DNA of 40,883 nucleotides from Legionella santicrucis (GCF_001468135.1 NZ_LNYU01000029.1:1-40883); one strand, 5' to 3'; shown: positions 8,189 to 17,700, counted from the stretch's first letter. Numbers and translations are program-made. Notes: generated by a model not told the origin, from the sequence alone.

Positions 8189-8587
8189 GATACGTCCTTT
8201 TGCAAAAATAAAAAAATCCATTTTTATCATAATATTTTCATTATGATGATAAATCATATTATAAGACCTTATTTGGATCAATATGATTTATTAAAACCTC
8301 GTTTTATAGTTACATAGTAAATTATTTAATGGCCGTTCAAATAGAACATGGAGGATTGAAATTATTTTACATTGAAGCAAAAGACTTGCACCTCTTGTAA
8401 TTATTTTTTATTTTCTATAATAATTTTTTAATTGGTTTCTTGTTAATTAACCCTCTTAGTTATAAATACTCCGCTAGTTAAACCATGTTGAGAATAGTAG
8501 TTTCTTCTAAGAGAAAGTTTTCCCTAAAAACATAGAATAAAAATAATCCTATTAGGATTTTTTTCAATTTATACTTTCTCAAAAAAC
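8189..8587. other. Non-coding spacer
   Basis: AT-rich, with no gene seen. At 8331-8360 there is a short similarity to the IS end sequence near 3989 (AATGGCCGTT followed by GGAGG), too short to call a remnant. Confidence 0.35.
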
Positions 8588-9533
8588 TTAGATAATTTCA
8601 TCCTGGCTATAATCATCTAAAAGAGTCTTAAATAATTGTTCCTTTTTTGTCTCAATGGATAATAAATTATTTACAAACTCATCTTTAAGATGCTCTTTAG
8701 ATTCTCTTATTAAAACCTTTGAATATTGATCTTCTATCCAAAAATATGAAATAACGGTTGAGTGAGAAACATGTATGGAATTGGAGTTTGCAATATCCCA
8801 CTGCTTAACCTTATTTTCGTTTTTTCTATCACTTTTATATTTTTTAAAAAGATATCTAAATCTTTTTGGGGCTACTCCTCTGAATGACTCGAATTTGATC
8901 ACATTCAGATCGGTTTTTGTAGCTTTATCTTTTATCAAATCTTTAAATAGTTGTTCAAATAAGCTGGCTCTATGTAAACGAAATGAGCTTTATGATATGT
9001 CTCTCGAGTATTTGTAGAGCTTTTATTTGAAAAACCACCTGTATCCAGCAAATTTTTAATTTCAATCTCATCACTTTCGTCCAATTTTCTTTTATTAGAG
9101 ACCAATTCTTTACGTTTTAAATTTTTTTCTCTTAAATCTCTTGAGCTATAGATAGATAAGAATAAAAAGTTTCTTCTGTATACGTGGCGTAAAACAGAAT
9201 ACTCATGAGATTTTTTTAAGGAGTTAATAATATATACTTTAACCTTTTTTTCGCATTTACTTTTAAATCTATTTATAAAAATTTTCGAAATTGCTAAATA
9301 TGATAAAAATCCTGGATTTTTTGTTCTAATTTCTTCTAGATTTTTAATTTTACTTTTGCATAATTCTATTATGATAAGCTGTTGTCATTAATTATTTTTA
9401 AATAATCGGTTAGTTTTATAACCTCTGTTTCACAGTTAGCTTTTGAAAAATTTTGAACAAGTTCTTCAGCGATTACATTCATATTAGTTCCAATAGCCCC
9501 CACTAAACCTATAATTAATTCTGTGTATGCCAT
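8588..9533 (-). pseudogene. AvcD-like anti-phage dCTP deaminase, broken
   Basis: Read across frames, the minus strand starts MAYTELIIGLVGAIGTNMNVIAEEL, the P-loop kinase-like N-terminus of the AvcD/dCMP-deaminase defence family. It continues with HEYSVLRHVYRRNFLFLSIYSSRDLREKNL and ETYHKAHF, jumps to VYIEPA, and ends VIKFESFRGVAPKRFRYLFKK, the usual C-terminal signature. The family's zinc-binding deaminase core (HxE and PCxxC) should lie between ETYHKAHF and VYIEP; it is missing, apparently deleted near 8979. Frameshifts near 9385 and 8960 split the remainder. AvcD proteins deplete dC nucleotides during phage infection. This copy cannot do so. Confidence 0.75.
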
Positions 9534-9683
9534 GTACAATCCTAAATTTCTTATTTAATTAATATTAGGCATATTTTTAAAAAGTGTTTCAAAATGGTTT
9601 AATCAAGTAAGTAAGACTTCAAAATTATTATGAGTTGACAATAGAGCTCCATCCCTGTGCGATGAAGTAACCTGGAACACGCT

Positions 9684-9795
9684 ATTCCACTCTTTTTTAA
9701 AAGTGGAGTGCATTTTAAAGAGCATGTTGGATAATGTTAAAACAGATGCATAACATCTATTTTTACATGGAATTTGACAGTATATAAACAGACTT
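9684..9795 (+). repeat. 112-bp direct repeat, copy 2
   Basis: Starts ATTCCACTCTTTTTTAAAAG and ends GACAGTATATAAACAGAC. It matches 7297-7410 in the same orientation. The surrounding 9534-10046 shows no credible gene; the minus-strand ORF 9603-9923 has no family features. Confidence 0.6.
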
Positions 9796-10046
9796 ATCCA
9801 CAGAAAATGTGTATAAGTAAGAATAAAATATTTTAACGAACAATGGAAAAAATCCTTATAGAATAAGACTTTTAAATGAATAAGGGTTTTAGGGAAATTA
9901 TTTACTGCGAAAAATATCCACAAGAAAAAGTGGGGGTTCAGGGGATTTATGCCTTGCTATTTTAGACAAATCAAAATTAAAAAAACAGTCTTGACTTCCA
10001 TTATTTTTTTACCAATACCACCATTAAAAACAAACTATCTTAATTT

Positions 10047-10075
10047 TTAACAATTTATTTAGCTATACCTATAAG
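10047..10075 (+). promoter_or_regulatory. Promoter of the borosin locus
   Basis: TTAACA (10047-10052), a 17-bp spacer and TATAAG (10070-10075) form a good sigma70-type pair. Transcription would begin near 10082, leaving a leader of about 45 nt before the precursor start at 10127. Confidence 0.5.
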
Positions 10076-10126
10076 AATTTTATTTGTACAATGGAATTCA
10101 ACGTTCAAATACAAGGTGGAAATCAC

Positions 10127-10303
10127 ATGAGTTTCTTAGAGAAATTAGAACAAGCCGTAGGGAATGAGTATTTGGTAGAACAAAAGGATTTATTAGAAGA
10201 AATCACCCAGAAAAACCAAGAACAACCAGATTCGAATAAAATAGTTTTTATAAATAAAAATGCTCAGCCCGATAGTAATAAAATAGTTTCTGTTGATGCA
10301 TAA
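10127..10303 (+). CDS. Putative borosin precursor peptide (58 aa)
   Basis: This small peptide is encoded immediately before a borosin-type methyltransferase. The ATG at 10127 is preceded by AAGGTGG with 8-nt spacing; the in-frame ATG at 10091 has no Shine-Dalgarno. Residues 1-30 form a charged amphipathic helix (MSFLEKLEQAVGNEYLVEQK), suited to binding the enzyme. The C-terminal half holds two copies of QPDSNKIV separated by six residues (FINKNA) and ends SVDA. In split borosins such as Shewanella SonA, the core to be N-methylated lies near the C-terminus of a separate small precursor; the repeated NKIV segments are the obvious core candidates. The stop overlaps the next start by 8 nt (ATGCATAA), indicating coupled translation. 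Family membership is inferred mainly from this context. Confidence 0.75.
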   Translation: MSFLEKLEQAVGNEYLVEQKDLLEEITQKNQEQPDSNKIVFINKNAQPDSNKIVSVDA

Positions 10304-11075
10304 ATTAATAATTGTAGGATCAGGGATCAAATCTTTATCGCATTTGACTGAAGAAACCAAAAAAGTTATACAAAATTCAGACAAAGTGCTTTATCTCATT
10401 AATGAGGATAATCTCAAAAAATGGATTCAACTAGAAGCCAAGCAGTCTGAGTCATTGGATCCTATTTACTTTAGTCATAGCCAGCGAATTGAAGCTTATA
10501 AGGCACTAACAAAATATATCATCGAGGAATACTATAAAGTTTCAATTTTATGTGTGGTTTTCTATGGTCATCCTACAGTTTTAGCTGATTCAGGCCTTAA
10601 TGCAGTGAAGCATATAAAAAAAGATGGAGGAAATGCCATAATTTTACCTGCAGTATCAGCCCAAGATTGTTTATTTAGTGATCTTGAAATTGATCCTGGA
10701 GATAGAGGCTGTTTTTCAATCGAGGCTACTGAGCTGGTCCTCTTTGAACGAAAAATTGATATTCATGCTCACATAATCCTTTGGCAAGTAGCAAACTTCG
10801 GTAAATCGGATAGAAGCAAAGTGAGTAAGTTATCAATTTTAAAAGATTATTTGTATGAGTATTATCCAACTGATCACTCTATTTGTCTGTATGAGGCCCC
10901 TTCTCTACCCACATACCGCTCGAGAATAGAGTGGATTTCACTGGATTGTTTTGATAAATCCATTATTAATTCTGTTACTACCGTATATATTCCACCCCTG
11001 AAGAAAAAGATGCTTAGCAAAAAGTTTTTAAATCTCCTTGATCTAAAAATAGAAGATTTAACTTTGGAAAAATAA
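10296..11075 (+). CDS. Borosin peptide backbone alpha-N-methyltransferase (OphMA/SonM type)
   Basis: 259-aa member of the tetrapyrrole-methylase fold. Such enzymes transfer methyl groups from SAM to backbone amides of a precursor peptide. The N-terminus LIIVGSGIKSLSHLT is the family glycine motif. VVFYGHPTVL (87-96), LPAVSAQDCLFSDLEIDP (117-134), GCFSIEAT (138-145), HAHIILWQVANFG (157-169) and VYIPP (230-234) match the landmarks of fungal OphMA (FYGHPG, LPGVSAEDCLFADL, LVLFQVG, YIPP). Relative to the OphMA active-site residues as I remember them (Y66, R72, Y76, Y98), Tyr58, Arg64, Tyr68 and Tyr90 fall at identical spacing; the position of Y63 is Asp55. Unlike OphMA there is no fused core peptide, so it is a split borosin enzyme acting on the 58-aa peptide encoded just upstream. 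Confidence 0.9.
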   Translation: MHKLIIVGSGIKSLSHLTEETKKVIQNSDKVLYLINEDNLKKWIQLEAKQSESLDPIYFSHSQRIEAYKALTKYIIEEYYKVSILCVVFYGHPTVLADSGLNAVKHIKKDGGNAIILPAVSAQDCLFSDLEIDPGDRGCFSIEATELVLFERKIDIHAHIILWQVANFGKSDRSKVSKLSILKDYLYEYYPTDHSICLYEAPSLPTYRSRIEWISLDCFDKSIINSVTTVYIPPLKKKMLSKKFLNLLDLKIEDLTLEK

Positions 11076-11130
11076 AACCATTTTTTTATTCATTTTTAAA
11101 TATTAGCTTGTAGTACATCCAAGTAATTTT

Positions 11131-11156
11131 CCAAATGGTAGATATATTTGGCTTTT
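11131..11156 (+). terminator. Weak hairpin between convergent genes
   Basis: CCAAAT (11131-11136) pairs with ATTTGG (11146-11151), followed by CTTTTA. It lies in the 79-bp gap between the converging methyltransferase and 440-codon gene. Low stability, so only a possible terminator. Confidence 0.3.
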
Positions 11157-12456
11157 ATTGCTTGCTTAGTCTCACGCATCCTCTAAATAATTTTGCATCA
11201 CTTGCAAATGGCGTTTTAGTATTGCAAAAAGAAAATGAAAACCGATTATCCGTATACTCTAACTCATCCGAACTACTGATACTCGTCGCGGTTGATTTAT
11301 AATGATAAAAAGAAAATTCTGTTTGCTTACTTACATGATAAAGCAAACTTCCGAAAGCAGAGCTGTTTTCCTCAGTGAATTCTGTCTGATAAGCCAGCAA
11401 AACATTTTTCAACATTTCTAACTCATTATAAGCACTATTGCTCTGATTTGTTTTAAAGGTATTAATTTTGGTAAATGGGCATTGCAATGGATAATAAACA
11501 CTATCTGATTTTTCAGTAAGTGCAGATGGCACCATAACGGTTGGGGTGTATTCTAAGTCATAACATTCATTATAAATTTTCTGAATCGTTTTGACTGGAA
11601 AGTATTGCTCATCAGTTGCTGGTTTGACTCCTATACCCGAGCCCATACAAATATTAAAAATATATTTTGCAGTGTCCGTAATGAAGGGTGGTGGTCTAAA
11701 ACGATTGGTACTTTTTGCACTTAAGAACAAGTCATTACAAGAAGCATCATAAGTGTGTTGGGTGAGTTTTTTTCTTAGTGACTCAGAAAAGTACAATTTA
11801 AGCTTGAGCCATTTCTCATTATTTTTTACTTCTTCAATAAACTGCTCCGAAAAATATAGAATTTCACTTTGCCAATTATCGCCTGCATTTTTGTTCAGTA
11901 GTATATCCTTGAATATGAGATAATGCTCATACGGGGATTTAGGAGCGGGAAAATCGACATTAAAATGCTTTTGAATTCGCGCATGCTTTCGTTTACAACC
12001 TATATTCGGTAGTAAAAAAGAAGAGAGAGCACCAGATGAGACAGATAAAACATTGTTATCTACAGTTTGATCTTCATCAAAAATAACCTGCATGTTAAAA
12101 ATAGCACCTGGTCCTTGTACGCAGTCGGGATAAATACGTTGATCGTCCCCAACATAATGCCATTCACAAAACTTATTTAAAATTAAACCTAAAGGAAGAC
12201 TATTTTTACCATACCCTAAATGTTTGTATAATTCATTATCTGTGTGCTTGCTATCAATCCTTTCTACAAAACCACTGGTAGTAGGTAAGTAAGCATGATT
12301 TTTTACTCCAAAATGTGTGCCAAATTTATAATTAGCTACAAAAAAAGGAATTTTACTGTCTGGTTTAATTTCCTCAATAACTTTAAAAATCGAACTATTG
12401 ACATCTTTTACTTTATGTTTGATTTCATCCCATGAAATACTAGAGATTTGGTTCAT
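11155..12456 (-). CDS. Unrecognised protein next to the borosin genes
   Basis: I do not recognise this 433-aa protein. It is soluble by inspection, with no signal peptide or long hydrophobic segment. Notable stretches are FFVANYKFGTHFGVKNHAYLP (about 45-65), EWHYVGDDQRIYPDCVQGPGAIFNMQV (about 102-128), RFRPPPFITDTAKYIFNICMGSGIGVKP (about 255-282), and several conserved-looking His, Cys and Asp residues that could bind a metal, though no known motif is complete. The ATG at 12456 has AGGTG 8 nt upstream; the TTG at 12477 is less likely. It converges on the methyltransferase and is divergent from the transporter, so it is a candidate tailoring, protease or immunity gene of the locus. That link is by position only. 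Confidence 0.7.
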   Translation of the reverse strand: MNQISSISWDEIKHKVKDVNSSIFKVIEEIKPDSKIPFFVANYKFGTHFGVKNHAYLPTTSGFVERIDSKHTDNELYKHLGYGKNSLPLGLILNKFCEWHYVGDDQRIYPDCVQGPGAIFNMQVIFDEDQTVDNNVLSVSSGALSSFLLPNIGCKRKHARIQKHFNVDFPAPKSPYEHYLIFKDILLNKNAGDNWQSEILYFSEQFIEEVKNNEKWLKLKLYFSESLRKKLTQHTYDASCNDLFLSAKSTNRFRPPPFITDTAKYIFNICMGSGIGVKPATDEQYFPVKTIQKIYNECYDLEYTPTVMVPSALTEKSDSVYYPLQCPFTKINTFKTNQSNSAYNELEMLKNVLLAYQTEFTEENSSAFGSLLYHVSKQTEFSFYHYKSTATSISSSDELEYTDNRFSFSFCNTKTPFASDAKLFRGCVRLSKQ

Positions 12457-12587
12457 TCCTAAACACCTACATAACAAACTGAATTCAAATAAATTTTTAA
12501 AACATATAAAAATGTTTATAGAGCTTAATCTTAGTGATTTTTAATGATAGAGTCACCAACTTTATTAGACTTAAGGAAGAGTTTTTT

Positions 12588-14066
12588 ATGTTAAAGTCAT
12601 TAGAAAAGATGCCTAAAGGAGCTATGCCCCTTTATCTTATCCAAGCTTTTTCAACCTTTGCATTTGCAATTCTTTATTCGTCACTTTCATTATTTCTTAC
12701 AAAGCAATTAGGTTTGTCTCATACACTTTCAAACAGTATTGTAGGATTATTTTTAGCTTTTAATTATGTCTTGCATCTATTGGGTGGCATTATTGGAGGA
12801 CAGTATATCAGTAATCGAAGTTTATTTTTTATAACTACCGTCATACAAAGTATTGGCATCCTATTACTGGCACTTTCTCAAATATCTCTTCTTTATTTAG
12901 GATTAAGCTTATTTTTAGTTGGTTGTGGGTTAGGTACCACTGCCTATAACAGTATTTTGACTCAACAATTTGCCCCGGAAGATCATCGTCGAGATACTGC
13001 ATTTTTCTTAAGCTATGCAGCGATGAACGTTGGATTTTGCGCTGGATTTATGGTTAGTGGATTTTTTGATTATTCGAATCAATATCAAAATTTATTTTAT
13101 GCAAGCTTAATACCTAATATAGTTACCCTCTTTTTAATGTGGGTATATTGGCCTAATCTGAAAGATAATGATACAGCTTTGGCAAAAATAAAAAACACAT
13201 CCGCAGTCCTTCAAAAGAAATGGATTGGTTATGTTCTCATACTGTTTCTTATCCCCTTCACGCTACTCTGTTTTCATTCTGCTCACCTAAGTAATGGTGC
13301 TGTGGTAGGCTTAAGTATTGTTATGTTTTTTGTCATCCTGTTTTTAGGATTGAAACAAAAAATCATGATAGATAAACAAAAAATCATGACCTTTTTAATT
13401 TTAACAATCACTTCTATTCTTTTTTGGATGATTTATTACACGGGTCCTATGGGTATCACTCTATTCATTAAAAACAATGTCGATAGGCATGTATCCAATT
13501 ATGAATTAGCTACACAATGGATTTTAAATATCAATGCAATTGTCATTATTTTAGGTGCACCACTGTTATCCATGTTATTGAATAAATTTCAGAGAAAAGG
13601 CTTCAAAATTTCAGTCGCGACCAAATTTGTCTGGGCTTTTGGTATCTTAGCCTGCTCATTCTTTTTATTATCCAGCGGCATTATATTTGCCAATGATCTT
13701 GGCTATACAAGTATCTACTGGATAATAGGTCATTTTATTACTCAATCCCTGGCTGAATTACTTATTGGGCCAGTGGGATATGCTATGATCGGCAGAATAT
13801 CTCCACCTAAGCTCCAAGGCATTTTGATGGGAACTTGGATGATGGTTTCAGGTGTTTCTGCGTCATTATCTCATTACTTTTCCAATGCAATGATGAAATC
13901 ACAAGCAACTAATCCCTTGGTGACTAATGGAGATTATTCGCATGTATTTAACCAATTAGGAAGCTGGGCCTTGGTAGGAGTAGTTTTCTTATATTTAATT
14001 TCAAAAAAGATTAATCCGATTATCGAACAAGATAAAGAATCTGCAGCATTCATAACAGCAGGATGA
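12588..14066 (+). CDS. POT/PTR-type MFS transporter, candidate peptide exporter or importer
   Basis: A 492-aa polytopic membrane protein with about 12-14 hydrophobic segments. The N-terminal part (YLIQAFSTFAFAILYSSLSLFLT, then GLFLAFNYVLHLLGGIIGGQYI) and the segment FFLSYAAMNVGFCAGFMVSG fit the proton-dependent oligopeptide transporter branch of the major facilitator superfamily, which moves di- and tripeptides. The ATG at 12588 (MLKSLEKMPKG) is preceded by AAGGAAGAG at 6-nt spacing, better than the upstream Met at 12534. It is divergent from the unknown gene at 12456, across a 131-bp gap that must hold both promoters. Next to a peptide-modifying locus, a role in moving the product or its fragments is attractive but unproven; it may equally be an ordinary peptide permease. 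Confidence 0.8.
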   Translation: MLKSLEKMPKGAMPLYLIQAFSTFAFAILYSSLSLFLTKQLGLSHTLSNSIVGLFLAFNYVLHLLGGIIGGQYISNRSLFFITTVIQSIGILLLALSQISLLYLGLSLFLVGCGLGTTAYNSILTQQFAPEDHRRDTAFFLSYAAMNVGFCAGFMVSGFFDYSNQYQNLFYASLIPNIVTLFLMWVYWPNLKDNDTALAKIKNTSAVLQKKWIGYVLILFLIPFTLLCFHSAHLSNGAVVGLSIVMFFVILFLGLKQKIMIDKQKIMTFLILTITSILFWMIYYTGPMGITLFIKNNVDRHVSNYELATQWILNINAIVIILGAPLLSMLLNKFQRKGFKISVATKFVWAFGILACSFFLLSSGIIFANDLGYTSIYWIIGHFITQSLAELLIGPVGYAMIGRISPPKLQGILMGTWMMVSGVSASLSHYFSNAMMKSQATNPLVTNGDYSHVFNQLGSWALVGVVFLYLISKKINPIIEQDKESAAFITAG

Positions 14067-14227
14067 AATTACAATAGGACATAAGGAAATATGCCAACAA
14101 ATTACTCAAAAATACATTTTACCTCAGCACTTTTCCATATAAAAAAACTAATTTTTTCGAATCTGAGGTTATGTTCTACTATATGCGTTTAAACATAACC
14201 CTAATAATTTGAAAATGAGGTTGCTAC

Positions 14228-14470
14228 ATGGGATGTTTTACCGAGATTTCAGAACCCCTGATTGATGTTAAATTTAAATTAAAAAAAGATGCTCAGAAAT
14301 ATTTGATTGATTATATTCTTTCTTACAGTGAATTGGACTGTAAAGGGCTGGCTCAAATACTTAAAGTGAGTCCCTTGATGCTTAGCCAAGCCTTGGCTGG
14401 AAAGGAGTTTTTAGGCCCAGAAAAGGCTTGCGATTTATTTCAATATTTCATTATAATGATTGGGATCTAA
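14228..14470 (+). CDS. Small HTH-like hypothetical protein
   Basis: 80 aa. Residues 34-65 (SELDCKGLAQILKVSPLMLSQALAGKEFLGPEKACDL) read like a helix-turn-helix of the XRE type: a first helix, a short turn after KVS, and a recognition helix before a conserved-looking glycine. The ATG at 14228 has a weak GAGG 8 nt upstream. It ends 3 bp before a tRNA-Lys-like 3' half, so it may be the terminal gene of an integrated island. A DNA-binding role is inferred, not certain. Confidence 0.6.
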   Translation: MGCFTEISEPLIDVKFKLKKDAQKYLIDYILSYSELDCKGLAQILKVSPLMLSQALAGKEFLGPEKACDLFQYFIIMIGI

Positions 14471-14472
14471 TA

Positions 14473-14518
14473 ACTTTTAATCATTAGGTCACAAGTTCGA
14501 GTCTTGTCCTGGGAGCTA
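14473..14518 (+). other. tRNA-Lys-like 3' half (attachment-site scar)
   Basis: The sequence begins at an anticodon loop CTTTTAA (anticodon TTT). It then has a variable region, a complete T arm (ACAAG-TTCGAGT-CTTGT) and the acceptor strand CCTGGGA, followed by GCTA where GCCA would be expected. No 5' half precedes it: upstream is the end of the 80-aa gene. Elements that integrate into tRNA genes leave exactly this kind of 3' duplicate at their far end. Confidence 0.65.
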
Positions 14519-14622
14519 ATCCCAGTCTTGGTTTTGTCGAAAATCAATCAAACCTTAAGTTTTACGTGTCGAATGTGTCGAGGTTTGAAGTGAAATCCCT
14601 AAGACCATTTTTTAAATTTATA

Positions 14623-14668
14623 ACTCATAATCCGTTGGTTCTAGGTTCAAGTCCTAGTGGAGTCACCA
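14623..14668 (+). other. tRNA-Met-like 3' half (second attachment-site scar)
   Basis: Starts at an anticodon loop CTCATAA (anticodon CAT) and TCCG, then has a perfect T arm (CTAGG-TTCAAGT-CCTAG) and the acceptor strand TGGAGTC with A plus CCA (14665-14668). The sequence before CTCATAA does not pair as an anticodon stem, so the 5' half is absent. It lies 105 bp after the Lys-like scar and 39 bp before the end of the DRT gene. I see nothing coding in the stretch between the scars. Confidence 0.7.
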
Positions 14669-14706
14669 ATAAGGACAACACACAACAGCAAGTAGTTATG
14701 GTAGAT

Positions 14707-17700
14707 TTAACTAGATGGTTTTATTATGCGTGTTGGTGAAATAATGTAGTCTTCTGGTACTGGCTTAAATAAATCTTCGTCATGAGTCCATCGTTTAGCT
14801 CTAGATTGAAAAGCACGAAGAGCATCTATATCTAATTCAACAGCAACTAAGAAATCATTCCTCCCCCCTCGAAGTCTCGCCAAATCACGTTTAAATGATT
14901 GCTTACTTGGCACCCTAACTCTACTGTCTCCATATTTTTGATTATTAACCATAACGATATAAGCATGAATATCTAAGGCAGCTGACCCAACTAAGCTAGA
15001 AAAAGTCTCAATATCTTTATTCCATGAGAGTATCATTAAAGAGTCAATCCCTCCTTGAAAACTAACCCGTGCTTTTGAATTTTGCAACTCAGAACAAACC
15101 ATTACTCCAAAATGAAAATTATTATGATTATAAATAGGATTTCGAATACTTCTCGGATCTTTCCACCATGTTTTTCCAGGCTTCCATAAAAGAACGCGTT
15201 CTTCTTCAACAGCAGGTTGTAACTTTGATTGCCATATTCTAATTGACGAGGGGTATCCTAAACTATTATCTATCAAGCTTAAACAAGCCTCACTAACAAT
15301 TTTATTGTTTTTTTTATGTCTATATTCAGTCCCAGCTATCAAATTAATACCAGATATTAATAAACGATTTGTAATACTAGGTATCCACTCTATTGGAATC
15401 GAGAGTTCTGGAAAAATCAAATAGTCAGGACGAGTTGTTAAATGAATGGCATCGTTAACTAACTTTGCAATTCGCTTATAACGCTTAAGCGTTAAAGAGG
15501 GCTTTTCACATGCAGAGTGTGCTATTTCTGATTCTGATAAATATAAATTTGTAATCGCCACAATAATTTTATTTTTCCTTAGATTACCAATTTTTAGCAT
15601 TCGACTATTATTCGAATTGTCTTCTTCAAATAGAGCCGCAGGCTTAATCCACACCCCTCTAAGGACTTGAACATATTTAGCCCAGATTGTTCTTGGTGTT
15701 TTTTTCATTGATTTGATAGGCCATACACATTCTGGTGAAATATCAGCAATTTCTTCCGGTGTATAGGGTCTGGTAGGAAAAAGAAAAGGACTAAAAACAT
15801 TCACATTATGAATTATTTTTCTTCGTTTATTTAAAAATTCTTTTAAAGTTTCAATTTCCAATAAACGGATATTTTGAAATTCATCAAATATCTCATTTTC
15901 GTTTTCTATATCGAATTGGTTTAATAGGCTAACTGCATGGTTTTGGGTTAAAAAGGACTTATAGGGTGTATTTGCCAAATCAGATACCAACATTTTCTTT
16001 GATTTTTCTAAAATATCCAAATGAGTGAAATGTGAGTCTGACTTTTCCAAAATCTTTTGAATTACTTTTTCTGCTTGTTTAGAAAAATAGTTAAATTCGT
16101 TCACGCCTAAAAAATTACTTAAATTTAAATATTTAGATACCGACTCAATAAGGCTTTTTGCCAAACTGATTAGGATTTGCTGCCAAACTTCTTTTTTAGC
16201 GTTAATTTCACAACTATTAATACATATAGCACGATTGATTCCTGAAACTTGACCTAACAGTTCAATAGACTCAAATGATCGAATAATAATAGCTAATGCG
16301 CTTTCCCAATCATTCATGCTTATAGCGAAACCCAACAATCTAGGCAAATAAATATAGTTATCAAAAATTCTATCTGGCCTTAGTATATGGTTATATGCAA
16401 ATTGATAAAATTCAGCACGTTCATTTTCCCATTCTTTTTTATGAAGATCTTTTGCCAGCATCTCAACATGCCTCAACTGCAGAGACCAAGACAAACGTCT
16501 TATTGTCAAACCATCTGCCCGACGTAGTGTATCTCCTTGCTCTCTAGTAGTACTTGAAGCTGAAAGAACTCGTGCAGCAGTTGATTGTTCTAACTGATCA
16601 GGAACCGGCATAAGTCGATACTCACTTGATAACTCATGCATTTCCTTTTCTATACTATTTATTAAATCACATCCTGCTTGCCCCTCTAAAATAAATAGTT
16701 TCTGTTTATCAGTTTGAAATTGAATAAGAGATTTTTTTTGATAATTTGCTCCCAGATTTACCTCCCACATTTCATTATTTTTATCAAATTTAATACAAGC
16801 ACGGCCCATTTTTTTTTGTAAGTATTTCATTAGTTTATTAATATTATTAACCGTTCCAGGATTTGAAAGAACTAAAAATAGATCATCAACGTACCGACCA
16901 TAGTATATCGGTGTTATTTTTTCCTTTATTAACTCGTCCCATTTGTACAACAGAATATTTGATATTATGCGAGTGGCAGTAAGCCCAACCACAAGTCCAC
17001 CTCTAACGGTGTCCTTACTTTTCGATAATGAATTGGCAAAATAACTAGCTTTATCAGACCATTTTTTCAAAAATTTGCTCATTTGCAAATTAAATTCTTT
17101 TTCTTCTTTTGATAATTTAAGCCCTTCTCCAAGTTCTTTTAAAAAACCATCTGATGATATAAATAAAGGATCAATATTATGATAAAAGCACTTGAAGTCC
17201 AACGACACTGCAATAACATCATTACTATCATTTAGATTATTTCTAATATTTTTTAAACCATCTTTTCTCCACTTTTGATAAGGGTGAAAATATGGTTCAA
17301 ATGAGCCAATCGCTGATATGTGAAATGCATTTTTTTTATTATCGCTGTCTCGAGTTCTGCGAAGTCTTGAACCATAAGATGACTTACTAAGGATTGCGTC
17401 AAATTTATGACCAATCATGTTTATCCAAAGTGATGAAAGAATATGAGCGTTAACAGGAAAATCACCAATCACTCTAAACTCAGCTTGTAATTCATTATTT
17501 ATTTTTATGCTTTCAAACTCTTTTATTGGTTTAGAGAAATGAACATGACCATTTTTTTGATCTTTTTTAGGCTCTAACTTTAATTTTTTTGGTAATAGTC
17601 TCGGGGTACCCAAAAGCTCTTCAATATTTTCAAACCCATTTTGCAATTGAAGATTCTTTAATAATTCTTTTAAATTTCCTATTAAATTCCTTTCATACTC

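Noticed and set aside
8331..8360. Possible remnant of an IS1111 end
   Set aside because: Only about ten bases shared with 3989-3998 plus a GGAGG; too short to support.
9770..9796. LexA-box-like spacing around GACAGTATATAAACAGAC
   Set aside because: The CTG-N10-CAG arrangement is not satisfied on either strand.
9603..9923. 106-aa minus-strand ORF
   Set aside because: Composition is that of AT-rich noise across a direct repeat; no motif, no ribosome site.
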